A DNA stretch of 64,000 bases from Paraconexibacter sp040581415 (GTDB lineage: Bacteria > Actinomycetota > Thermoleophilia > Solirubrobacterales > Solirubrobacteraceae): contig NZ_CP114014.1 of the NCBI RefSeq assembly GCF_040581415.1, positions 4,774,001 to 4,838,000 of the forward strand, written 5' to 3'. Shown here piece by piece: positions 33,327-43,700 of the stretch; within the stretch, counting starts at the first letter, position 1, and every line of letters starts with the position of its first letter. The notes under the pieces were generated by a model. The model was given only the letters and a program-made list of their open reading frames with translations. It was not told the DNA's origin and searched no databases. The position numbers and the translations under genes were made by a program.

Positions 33327-34159
33327 CAGGACGCCATCCCCAGCGAGAGCCCGCCGCTGACGTTCAGCACCTGGCCGTGGACGTAGTCGCTGCCCGGTGA
33401 GCAGAGGAAGTAGACGCCGCGCGCGGCCTCCTCGGCGGACGCAGCGCGCCCGAGCGGGATCGCCATCCCGAAGCCCTGCCGCACGACCTCCGGGACGCCG
33501 AGCGTGATCTTCTCGCCGGAGGACCCGGCCTCGACCTCGCCGACCGTCCCGACCGGCGCCGTCAGCCGCGTCTCGATGACGCCGAACGCCACGCAGTTCA
33601 CGTTGACCTTGAAGCCGCCCCACTCCTTCGCGGTCGCCCGGGTCAGGCCGACGATCGCGCCCTTGCCGGACGCGTAGGCCACCTGCCCGGCGTTCCCCAT
33701 CACTCCCGCCAGCGAGGTGACGTTCACGACCTTGCGGAAGACCTCCTCGCCGGCCTTCTTCTCCGCCTTGGCCGGCTCACGCAGATGCGGGGCCGCCGCG
33801 CGCAGCACGCGGAACGGGACGACCGTGTGGATGTCGAGCATCGCCTGGTACTGCTCGTCCGTGACCTTGTGCAGCGGGCCGTCCCAGGCGTAGCCGGCGT
33901 TGTTCACGACGATGTCGAGCCGGCCGAACGTGTCGACCGCCGTGGCCACGAGGTCGTCGCAGACCCCCGCGCCGGTCAGGTCCCCCACGTGCGCCGCCCC
34001 GGGCGTGGCGAGTGCACCGACGACGGCCTCGGCCTCGGCCCCGTCGCGATCGGACACGACGACGTGCGCACCCGCGTCCGCCAGTTTGCGTGCGACCTGC
34101 TCGCCGATTCCGCGACCGGCTCCAGTGACGATCGCGACCTTGCCGTCCAGCTCACCCAT
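33326..34159 (-). CDS. SDR family 3-hydroxyacyl dehydrogenase-like protein
   Basis: 277 aa classical SDR: TGAGRGIG cofactor motif at ~11-18, NNAG at ~90, Ser in NVTSLAG, Tyr-x-x-x-Lys in YASGK. An Asp after beta-2 (VVSDRDG) indicates NAD(H). An insertion with a basic stretch (EPAKAEKKAGEEVF) precedes the Ser strand, a feature of some hydroxyacyl-CoA dehydrogenases. The ATG at 34159 has an excellent AGGAGG Shine-Dalgarno. It overlaps the thiolase by 3 nt. The 17-bp palindrome upstream (34179-34195) is the likely control site. Confidence 0.9.
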   Translation of the reverse strand: MGELDGKVAIVTGAGRGIGEQVARKLADAGAHVVVSDRDGAEAEAVVGALATPGAAHVGDLTGAGVCDDLVATAVDTFGRLDIVVNNAGYAWDGPLHKVTDEQYQAMLDIHTVVPFRVLRAAAPHLREPAKAEKKAGEEVFRKVVNVTSLAGVMGNAGQVAYASGKGAIVGLTRATAKEWGGFKVNVNCVAFGVIETRLTAPVGTVGEVEAGSSGEKITLGVPEVVRQGFGMAIPLGRAASAEEAARGVYFLCSPGSDYVHGQVLNVSGGLSLGMAS

Positions 34160-34178
34160 TGCTGCCTCCTCATCATTT

Positions 34179-34195
34179 CCGGACACTCTGTCCGG
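34179..34195. promoter_or_regulatory. Perfect 17-bp palindrome before the SDR/thiolase operon
   Basis: CCGGACA-CTC-TGTCCGG, 7-3-7, 20 bp upstream of the SDR start, overlapping its probable leader. It has the same geometry as the TetR-type site at 1641-1657. No regulator gene is adjacent. Confidence 0.6.
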
Positions 34196-34237
34196 GCATC
34201 CTAGCCGCACACGACGTCCGGCACGAATCAGCGGGTC

Positions 34238-34254
34238 CGTTGTATGATGCAACG
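34238..34254. promoter_or_regulatory. Near-perfect palindrome over the thioesterase -10 box
   Basis: CGTTGTAT-G-ATGCAACG, 8-1-8 with one mismatch. It contains a strong -10 (TATGAT, 34243-34248) and ends 1 nt before the ATG at 34256. A bound protein would exclude polymerase. Confidence 0.6.
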
Positions 34255-34255
34255 C

Positions 34256-34672
34256 ATGACGCCGCTTCCTGATCCGTCGCTCGCCGCCGCGAGCCCGTTC
34301 GTCCGTCATGCCGGCCTGGAGGTGCTGACGGCCACCGCGGAGGAGGTCACCGGCCGGATCGACGCCGGCACCGACCACCACACGCCCTGGGGCGTCGTGC
34401 ACGGTGGGCTCTACTCCACCGCGGTGGAGTCAGCGTGCTCGATCGGCGCGTCGGTCGCCGTGAACGACCAGGGGATGTTCGCGGTCGGCCTGTCCAACCA
34501 CACCGACTTCGTCCGCGCCCATCGCGCCGGGCCGCTCGACGTCCGTGCCTGGCCGGTGCACCAGGGGCGCACCGGCCAGCTGTGGCAGTGCGACGTGACC
34601 CGTGCCGACGGCAAGCTCGTCGCGCAGGGACGCGTGCGCCTACAGAACGTCCCGCTCGCCGCAGACGGCTGA
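34256..34672 (+). CDS. PaaI-type hotdog-fold thioesterase
   Basis: 138 aa. The catalytic hotdog signature HHTPWGVVHGGLYSTAVESA (~42-61) is that of PaaI/YdiI-like acyl-CoA thioesterases, with VGLSNHTDFVRAHRAG as the second half of the fold. It hydrolyses acyl- or aryl-CoA to free acid plus CoA. Three in-frame ATGs (34244, 34247, 34256) exist; 34256 is chosen because it lies 7 nt after TATGAT, while the others fall in the -10 and palindrome. It diverges from the SDR/thiolase operon. Confidence 0.9.
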   Translation: MTPLPDPSLAAASPFVRHAGLEVLTATAEEVTGRIDAGTDHHTPWGVVHGGLYSTAVESACSIGASVAVNDQGMFAVGLSNHTDFVRAHRAGPLDVRAWPVHQGRTGQLWQCDVTRADGKLVAQGRVRLQNVPLAADG

Positions 34673-34747
34673 GCGCGCACACTGGCCGGGACGGCGGCGG
34701 GCCGCCGGCTCCCACAGGGCTGAACCGGGCGAGCGTCCGATGTACGG

Positions 34748-37546
34748 TTGCCCATCTTCCTCGAGCGCGACAGCGAGCTGGCGTTGCTGGACCACCTCCT
34801 GGAGCTCGCCGTCCAGGGCACGGGTGCGCTCGCCCTGATCGAGGGGCCGGCGGGGATCGGCAAGTCCCGCCTGATCGAGGCGACGGCGCGTCGGGCGGCC
34901 GGCTCGGGGCTGCGCGTCCTCCGAGCCCGCGGGGCCGAGCTCGAGCGCGAGCTCGGCTTCGGCGTCGCCCGTCAGCTGCTGCGACCGGCGCTCCTCGACA
35001 CAGACCACACCCGCGGGACCCCCGGCCACGGTCCCGGCGCCGGCGTCCGGGCGGTCCTGGACCCCGTGCCAGGGGCGGCAAGCGACCAGGCGGCGGCCGT
35101 CGACGCGCTCTACTGGGCCGTGCACGACCTCGCCCGCGACGCGCCAGGAACCCTGCTCGTGGTCGACGACGCGCAATGGGTGGACGCCCCCACGCTCCGC
35201 CTGCTGGTCCGGCTCGCCGTCGGCCTCGACGACCTTGGCGCCGCGCTCGTCGTGGCGGTCCGCAGCGGCGAACCGGACCCCGACGGGCTGATCACGCGGC
35301 TCGGCGCCCATCCCGGCGCGCGCCTCGTGAGCCCCGCGACCCTCACCGACGACGCCGTCGCGACCCTCGTGCGGTCGGCGCTGGGCGACCGCACGGCACC
35401 CGAGCTGTGCCGCGCGTGCGCGGTGGCCACCGGCGGCAACCCGTTCCTCGTCAGCGAGCTCACGGCCTCCTTGAAGGCCGAGGGCGTGCCGCCGACCGCA
35501 GACGCGGTCGCGGCCCTGGCCGGGATGGTGCCCGCGGCCGTGGTGCGGTCGGTCCGCGTGCGCCTCGCGCGGCTGCCCGCGGCCGCCCGCGCCCTCGCCG
35601 AGACCGCCACCGTCCTGGGCCCCGACGCCCCGCTGCGCCACGCGGCGACGGTCGCCGGGATCGACGCGGCCGCAGCAGGCGTCGCGGCGGACGCCCTCGT
35701 CGGCGCCGGCATCCTGCGCAGCGCGGACCCGGTGCTCTTCCACCACCCGCTCATCGCCGACGCGATCGCTGCCGCGCTCTCCGAGATGGCGAGGGGCCGC
35801 AGCCATCGTCGTGCGGCCGAGGCGCTCGCCGCCGAGGGCGCCCGTCCCGAGCGCATCGCCGCGCACCTGCGCCGCACCCCGCCCGGCGCCGACCCCTGGG
35901 TCGTGGACACCCTTCGCGGTGCGGCAGCGGACGCGCTCTCCCGCGGGGAGGCACGGAGCGCGGCCGGGCTGCTTGCGCGGGCGCTCGACGAGCCACCTCT
36001 CCCGGAGCTGCGTCCAGGCCTGCTCCGCGACCTCGCCCGGGCCGAGGCCGCCGCCGGCAGCCCGGCCGCGCTCGAGCGACTCGCCTTGGCCCACGGCGAC
36101 GACGAGGACGTCCACGAGCACGCCCGGACGCTGCAGGCGATGTCCCGCCTGCTCTTCTCCCGCGGCGAGGTCGCCGCCGCCGTCGATGCCGCCGAGCGTG
36201 GCCGCTCCGCCCTCGCCCCGGACGACCAGCTGGCGGGCCGGATCCTCGCGAGCCAGATCGCCAGCATGTTCTTCCTGCCGGGGGCCTGGGAGCAGACGCA
36301 TCGCCTCGCCGCCGAGCTCGAGTCCGGGCTCGACGCGGGCCTGTGGCGGCCGGAGCCGCTTCTGCTCGCCCAGCTCTCGACCCTCCGGGGCGTCTGGCTC
36401 GCCGAGGGTCCCGCGCGCGTGCGCCCGCTCGCCGAGCGGATGCTGTCCGCCGTCCCGGACGTGCGCGAGGTCTGGCAGGGCGACCCGAGCCTCGCGGCCG
36501 CACTGGTCTTCGTCGGCGAGCACGTCCTGGCCGACCGCGTCCTCGTCCGGATGGCGCAGCACGCCCACCGGACCGGGTCGCCGATCTACGCGAACATGAC
36601 GGCCCAGTGGCGCGGGACCCTGCGGCTGCAGCAGGGCTGGGTCGCAGACGCCGCGCAGGACGCCCAGCGCGTGATCGACGCGGCGCCGCTGGGCTGGACC
36701 TCGGAGACCGGGTGGAGCGCGACCGTGCTCGCGCTCGCGCGCCTGGAGCTCGAGGACCTCGCCGGGGCGCACGAAGCGGTCGCCATCGGCATGCGGGGCG
36801 ACCATGGCCTACTGCCCCACGGGTTCGTCCTCCACGCCGCGGGCGCGGTGGCGCTCGCAGCCGGCGACGCGGCGACCGCCGTGCGGCACTTCACCGGCGC
36901 CGGCACCCACCTGCGCGGTCGGTTCGCGCTCGAGAACCCGGCCGTCGTGCCCTGGCAGGCCGGTGTCGCCGCCGCGCTGCGGGCGCTCGGGGACCCTGCG
37001 GCGGCGACCGCGGCGGGCGAGCACCTCGCCGCCGCGCGGGCGACCGCGGTGCCGTACGCGGTCGGCCTGGCCCTGCGGGTCGCGGCGGACTGCGCGGACG
37101 ACCCCGACGAGCGCCTCGCCACCCTCCAGGAGGCGATCGACCTCCTGGGCCCGTCCGGCGCGCAGCTGGAGCACGCCCGCGCGTTGTGCGACGTCGGGAC
37201 GACCCTCCGTCATGCGCGCGAGGTCGGAGCCGCCCGTGAGGCGCTGACCAGCGCCCTCGGCCTGGCCGAGCGGCTGGGCGCGACCGCGACCGCCCGGCGC
37301 TCCCGGCGCGAGCTCCAGCTGACCGGGCTGCGCGCCGCCCGACGCGGCGCCGGGGAACAGGCCACGGCGCTGACCCCGGCCGAGCGCCGCGTGGCCGAGC
37401 TGGCCGCGCTGGACCACAGCAACGCGCAGATCGCGCGGATGCTGTTCGTCACCCAGCGCACGGTCGAGTCGCACCTCACGCAGACCTACCGCAAGCTGGG
37501 GATCCGGTCGCGCGTCGGCCTGGCCCGTGCGCTCACGGACACCTGA
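34748..37546 (+). CDS. LAL-type LuxR regulator with AAA/STAND ATPase domain
   Basis: 932 aa large ATP-binding LuxR regulator (MalT/LAL class). The N-terminal NTPase has Walker A GPAGIGKS (33-40), Walker B LLVVDDAQWVD (~137-147) and an arginine/sensor segment. The middle is a helical TPR-like array rich in Ala/Leu. Residues ~870-932 are a LuxR helix-turn-helix (LTPAERRVAELAALDHSN ... TQRTVESHLTQTYRKLG). The start is a TTG at 34748; no in-frame ATG or GTG fits better. It lies upstream of and co-directional with the giant RHS gene, separated by a short hairpin, and could control it. Confidence 0.85.
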   Translation: MPIFLERDSELALLDHLLELAVQGTGALALIEGPAGIGKSRLIEATARRAAGSGLRVLRARGAELERELGFGVARQLLRPALLDTDHTRGTPGHGPGAGVRAVLDPVPGAASDQAAAVDALYWAVHDLARDAPGTLLVVDDAQWVDAPTLRLLVRLAVGLDDLGAALVVAVRSGEPDPDGLITRLGAHPGARLVSPATLTDDAVATLVRSALGDRTAPELCRACAVATGGNPFLVSELTASLKAEGVPPTADAVAALAGMVPAAVVRSVRVRLARLPAAARALAETATVLGPDAPLRHAATVAGIDAAAAGVAADALVGAGILRSADPVLFHHPLIADAIAAALSEMARGRSHRRAAEALAAEGARPERIAAHLRRTPPGADPWVVDTLRGAAADALSRGEARSAAGLLARALDEPPLPELRPGLLRDLARAEAAAGSPAALERLALAHGDDEDVHEHARTLQAMSRLLFSRGEVAAAVDAAERGRSALAPDDQLAGRILASQIASMFFLPGAWEQTHRLAAELESGLDAGLWRPEPLLLAQLSTLRGVWLAEGPARVRPLAERMLSAVPDVREVWQGDPSLAAALVFVGEHVLADRVLVRMAQHAHRTGSPIYANMTAQWRGTLRLQQGWVADAAQDAQRVIDAAPLGWTSETGWSATVLALARLELEDLAGAHEAVAIGMRGDHGLLPHGFVLHAAGAVALAAGDAATAVRHFTGAGTHLRGRFALENPAVVPWQAGVAAALRALGDPAAATAAGEHLAAARATAVPYAVGLALRVAADCADDPDERLATLQEAIDLLGPSGAQLEHARALCDVGTTLRHAREVGAAREALTSALGLAERLGATATARRSRRELQLTGLRAARRGAGEQATALTPAERRVAELAALDHSNAQIARMLFVTQRTVESHLTQTYRKLGIRSRVGLARALTDT

Positions 37547-37559
37547 CTCGCCGGCACCG

Positions 37560-37578
37560 ACCACGGTGTTGTGGTTTT
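37560..37578 (+). terminator. Weak hairpin plus T-run
   Basis: ACCAC-GGTGTT-GTGGT followed by TTT, 14 nt after the stop of the LAL regulator. The stem is short (5 bp), so termination may be partial. A second CCACGGTG copy lies at 37580-37587. Confidence 0.35.
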
Positions 37579-37700
37579 CCACGGTGACAGCGGTCGCATG
37601 GCGCGGGAGGATGGCCGCTGGCCAGGATGGCCGGGGGTGACGACGGAGGCGCGAGCGGAACGGGACCCGGCGCGCGGAGATTGACGTGGGGAGCGGTGGC

Positions 37701-40700
37701 ATGAGCAGGCAGCGGCAGCGGACGGCGTGGGGACGACGCATGGGCAGTGGGGCGGTCGTCTTGGCGGCCCTGGCTGCGCTCCCGACCACCCCGGCACCGG
37801 CCCGCGACAACGCCGAGCTGCTCGGCGCGAACGCCTCGACGCTCGTCCGGGAGCCGATGATCCGCCCGGCCGGGCTGGGCACCGACCCGATCGAGAAGCT
37901 CCGCTACGGCAACCCGACCGAGGGCATCGACCTCGTGACGGTGCCGGAGGCGAGCCCCAGCGGCGACGCCGAGCTCACCCTCCCGATGAGCATCCCGGCC
38001 GGCCGCGGCGGGGTCCAGCCGGACCTCACCCTCGGCTACAACTCCAGCGGCGGCCCGGGATGGGTCGGCACCGGCTGGGACCTCGACCTCGGATCGATCG
38101 AGGTCGACACCGGCTTCGGCGTCCCGCGCTACGACGAGGACCTCGAGACCGAGACCTACACGCTGGACGGCGACCAGCTCGCGCCGAACGCCATCCGGAC
38201 GGAGTTCCTCCCCCGCGATCGCGGCCGCGCCGACTTCACCCGCCGCGTCGACACCGAGGGCGACCTGATCATCCGCCACGGCGACGACCCGACGGACTAC
38301 TGGTGGGAGGTCCGCGACAAGCTCGGCGGCATCCGGTGGTACGGCGGCTACCCCGACACGGGCGGCTTCGACGGCGTGCGGGTGCCCGGCAGGGACCTGG
38401 ACGAGCGCGCGGTCCTGCGCACGAAGCCCGGCGGCCCGATCTACCGCTGGGGCCTGACCGCGGTCCGCGACGTCGGCGTCAACCTGATGCGCATCCGCTA
38501 CCAGAAGGTCAGCGGCGAGCGAGTGGGCCGCGACCAGGAGAGCCGCGGCACGCAGATGTACCCGCGCGAGGTCCTCTACACCGCTCGGTCGGACGAGAGC
38601 GTCGAGGACGACACCGGGGACCCGGCCTGGAAGGTCGTGTTCCTCCGCGACGACGACATCGACCCGCAGCCCACTCCGCGCAAGGACGTCATCGTGGACG
38701 CGTCCGGGGGCTTCCTGCAGGTGACCTCCGACCTGCTGCGACGGATCGAGGTGCGCACCGGGGTGCAGAACGACGACGGGTCCCTGCGCGACTTCACGAC
38801 GCTCTCGAAGGCCTTCGACCTGCACTACACCGAGGGGGCGTTCGGCAAGGCGATCCTCACGAAGGTCGACCAGCGCGGCACCGACAACACGGTCTTCGCG
38901 CACAACGACCTCGACTACTTCGACGACGCCCGCGACAGCGGCGGCGGGTACGAGGGTTTCGAGGGCGAGGCGTCCTGGGACACCGGCAACGACGGCCTGG
39001 CCACCGACCTGCTCAGCGCCTTCGGGTCGAGCGCACTCGGCGCGACCGAGTCGGACTCGGGCGATGCGAGCGCGTTCGTCGGGTTCAACCCGACGAGCCC
39101 CACGAAGAACCTGGCCATCGGCGGCTCGGTGAGCGTCAGCGGCGGCGCCGGCCGCTCCACCATCGAGTTCCTCGACATCAACGGCGACAGCCTGCCCGAC
39201 AAGGTCTACCGCAAGGGCCCGGGCGACGTGCGGTTCCGGCTCAACACCTCGGGGCCGAGCGGGTCGACCACCTTCGGCCCGTCGCACGGGATCGACGGCC
39301 TCTCGGCGCTGTCGACCGACTTCGACATCGGCATCAACGCCGGCCCCGAGGCGTACGTCGGGGTCTTCGCGACGCAGTTCAGCACCGGCGGCTCGGTGTC
39401 GGTCGGCGAGGACTACTTCGCCGACGTGAACGCGGACGGCCTCCCGGACTACGTCACCTCCGGCAAGGTCCTCTTCAACCACCTCGAGGGCGGCGTCCCG
39501 ACGTTCGAGGACACGAGCGACGGGACCAAGGTCCCGATCGGCGAGCGCGACCTCGAGGTCCCCGACATCGAGAAGCTCGATGAGCTCGAGCAGGTGCAGC
39601 GCGACAACTCGCCGGTCCAGGACACCGTCCGCCGCTGGGTCGCGCCCTATGCCGGCACGGTCGACATCGACGCACCCGTCACGTTCGACCCGCCGCCGGA
39701 CACCCGGACGCCGCCGGTGCCGGACGACGACGGTGATGGCGTCCGCGTCTCGGTCCAGCGTGGCGACGACGTGCTGTGGTCGGACACCCTCACGACGCCC
39801 GGGAGCGAGGCGACCCCCACCGACGTCGACGATGTCCACGTCAACCGCGGTCAGGCCATCTACTTCCGCCTCCAGACGGGCGACGACGCCGCGCGCGACC
39901 AGGTCCGCTGGGACCCGGAGATCCACTACGACGACTTCGACGAGAGCCAGGAGGGCCCAGGTCGCGACGTCAACGGCCGGCTCGAGCGGACCTACCGCGC
40001 GTCGGGCGACTTCACGCTCGCCGGACGGCCGGCCGTCCCGATGGTCGCCCCGCTCGACGGCGTCGTGCGCTTCGAGGCCACGCTCAGGAAGCCGAAGCTC
40101 CTCACGGACCAGCTCGCCGTGGTCGTGCAGAAGAACGGGGTGGATGTCCTGCGCCGGGTGATCCCCGACCGGGAGACCCACCCCGACGGCCTCTCGCTCA
40201 GCGCGAACATCCCCGTCGTCGCGCCGACCGACACGACGGCCGACAAGCTCTCGGTCCGGCTCGAGGTCGACACGGACGTCGACGTGGCCTCGCTGGACTT
40301 CAAGCCGCGCCTCTTCTACACGTCGGCGCAGCGCGACGGCCAGACGATCCCGACGAACCGGCCCGACGGGTCGCTGGCCCTGGAGATCCCGGTCCTGCCG
40401 TACATCGACCTCTACCCGTCGAGCTCAGCGGTCGCGCCGCCGGAGGGCGTCGCTGTCATCGGCACCGGGGTCCGGGCGAACGTCGTCACGAACGGCGCGC
40501 AGCCCGGGACGCGGGTCGTGCTGTCGCTGAAGAGCTCGGACGGCCTCGTCGCCAAGAAGGCCGCGACGATCAGCTCGGCCGACCAGTTCCACCAGACCCC
40601 CATCACCATCGGCCCCGACGAGATGGACCGCGAACTGGACGGCCCGACCTGGATCGACCTCACGTTCGCGGACCCGAGCGCGTCGGCGATCCTCGACGAC

Positions 40701-43700
40701 GCCACGAAGGTCACCGAGCTCATCGGCGGCATCGGGCAGTCGCTGCCGTTCACGACACGCTTCCAGGGCCCGCAGGGCTTCTTTCCGCTGCCCTACCGCG
40801 GCTGGGGCTACGCGGGCTATTCGTCGACGGGCGCGATCGACACTCCGCTCGACGAGGACGCGTTCACGTTCCGGGAGGACGACTTCCCGAAGACCGCGCC
40901 CACCGGCTGGAGCGTCACGGCCTACCCCGACCCGTCCCGCGGCCGTGCGTACCCGTTCATCCCGTACTCGCTGCCGCTGACGAACGCCGCCGGGCAGCAG
41001 ACGGGCACGGCCGACGTCTGGCGGGGCGCCAAGGACAACATCGTCGGCGGGGCGACCTTCGCGCGCGCCTCTCGCCGCGGTGTCGACGACCCCAGCGACG
41101 TGCAGGGCTTCCAGCCGTCGGCATCCGAGGGAGCCGGCGTATCGGCTCCGCGGCGGGTGGGTGTCAGCGCGCCCCAGTTCTCCTTCAACGCCGCGGCCCT
41201 CCAGCTGAACGGGTCCTTCGGCGGGACGCCGAGCTACGGCCTCGTCGACTACATGGACCTCAACGGCGACGGCTTCCCCGACGTCGTGACGCCGGACAAC
41301 ATCGAGTACACCGGCCCCCGCGGCGCGTTCTACGACGACAACGGCGACCACGACTACGACGCCCCGGCCATCGTCCGGCAGGACTCGATGCTCGGGTTCG
41401 GCGCCGGGTTCGCCGGCTCGGCGATCAGCCCGAAGGGCGACGACAAGGGCCAGGGCGGCACGTCGTCCGGCGACGGCAAGTCGACGAAGAGCGGACGCTC
41501 GCGGCGGATCGCCTCGCAGGTCGCGTCGAGCTTCAACCTCGGCGGGTCGTTCGGGCTGGAGACCTCGTTCTCGAACCCGTCGCTGACCGAGGACGCGGTC
41601 GAGGAGCTGCCGTCGACGGCAGCGCCGACGCTCGAGTCCGACTACGCGGACGTCAACGGCGACGGGCTCGCCGACCGGATCGAGGCCTCGCCCACCGAGA
41701 CCACGGTCTCGCTGAACCTCGGCTACTCGTTCGCCGCCCCGATCGCCTGGTCGAACGGCGGCTTCGAGGCCGGCGTCACGATCTCCGGGGCGCTCGGGAT
41801 CGCGCCCGGGTTCCAGTACAACAAGCGCGAGTTCGCGGGCGGGCTGTCGTACAACGAGGGCGTCTCGCTGGCCCAGACCACCTGGTCGGACGTCAACGGC
41901 GACGGGATCCTCGACCGGCTCACCAAGCAGCCGGACACGAACATCACCGTCGCGTTCGGCACCGGCGCGGGCTTGATGGAGGACACCGACTACGGCCGCT
42001 GGACGGAGGGCACGATCGGCCTCCAGGGCGTCGAGGGGATCCGGCTCGGCGAGCAGATCGTCCAGGACCGCAGCCGCTCCCTCGGCGGCGGCCTGGACTT
42101 CACCTTCGGGATCGGTCCGCTCTGCACGTTCCTCTGCTACATCGTCGTCAACCCCGGCCTGCACTACGACCGCGAGGTCGGCAACACGACCGTCGACCTG
42201 ATCGACGTGGACGGCGACGGCGCCCCCGACTCGGTCAGCAGCCTCGCCGACGACAGCATCCAGGTACGGCGCAACCGCGTCGGCCGCTCGAACCTGCTGC
42301 GCTCGGTCTCGAACAGCATCGGCGGCGAGCTGCGGCTTAACTACAAGCGGGCGGGGAACACGGAGAAGAACCCCGACGGGCAATGGGCGCTCGCGAGCGT
42401 CCAGGTCGACGATGGCCACGCGGGCGACGGCACGGACGTCGAGCTGCGCACGTTCGAGTACGAGGACGGCGTGTTCGACGCCCTCGAGCGCCAGCCGCTC
42501 GGCTACGGGAAGGTGACGGAGACCGTCCGCGACTTCCGCGGCGACGGCAACCCCGCCGACGACCCGCAGGTCCAGCGGATCGAGCGCACCTACCGCAACG
42601 CGACGGTGTTCGACGCGGGCCTCCCGACGCGCGAGAAGGTCTTCGGCGCCGACGGCAAGCCCGTGCGCGAGTCGGTCAGCACGTGGGTCACGGCCGAGCT
42701 CGAGAACGCCACGGCAGTCGATGCACTGGCGATCGCGCGCAACGAGCGGCTGCGGTTCTCGCTGTCCCCGCGTCGGACGAAGCTCGAGGAGCGCTCGTTC
42801 GCCGCCGACGGCAGCGTCGGCCAGGAGACGTGGAACGACTTCCGCCACGACGAGCTCGGCAACGTGATCTGGCAGCACGACGAGGGCGCGCCCGAGAACG
42901 ACCAGGACGACCTGATCGCCGTCACGAGGCCGTCGGACTGCACGACGGGCCACCTGCAGGACGAGGAGGACGACGGCAACGACCCCGACGAGGACCCGTC
43001 CGGGTTCGTCTGCGGAGTGAAGCTTCCCGAGGGGCGGATCTCCCCCCTCTTCGACCTGGACCGCTGCGCCACCTGGACGAGCATCCCGGCCGAGTACACG
43101 GTCACGGACGGCGACGGGAAGGTGCTGCGCCACCGCGACGGCAGCCCGGAGCTGTGCGACAACAGCTCGGTCACGCACCTCGTCGAGGACACGGGTCCGG
43201 GCACCGCGCAGGCCATCACGAACCTCGAGTACGACGACTGGGGCAGCTACAACAAGATCACCTACCCGGGGGTCACCGAGGCCGCCCGGTACGGGGTCGA
43301 GTACGTCTACGACGCGAACACGCACTCGCAGGTCGCGAGCGTGAAGGACACCTACGGCCTGCAGGCGAGCGCGACCTTCGACGGGGCCACCGGTCGGATC
43401 ACCTCACGGACCGCTCCGAACGGCGCGCAGACCCGCTACGCCTACGACCCGCAGCACCGGCTGAGGTCGGTCACCGCCCCCGGGGAGACCAAGCCGCAGA
43501 CCATCCAGTTCGAGTACCGCACCCTGGCGCAGGATCCGCTCGTGATCGCGCGCCACAGCGACCCGGCGCGTCCGGGCGACCCGATCGAGACGGTCGCGTT
43601 CGCCGACGGCCGCGGGCGCGTCACGCAGACCAAGCGCGATGCGACCGTCACCGGCGATCCGGCACCGGCGAACGTCATGGTCGTGGAGGGTGCCTTCGAC

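Noticed and set aside
37533..43325. Very long antisense open frames (over 800 and 900 codons) opposite the RHS gene
   Set aside because: They are stop-poor shadows of GC-rich coding DNA: Arg/Ala/Val/Glu-biased, with no domain, and the sense frame has clear SpvB, FG-GAP and RHS motifs.
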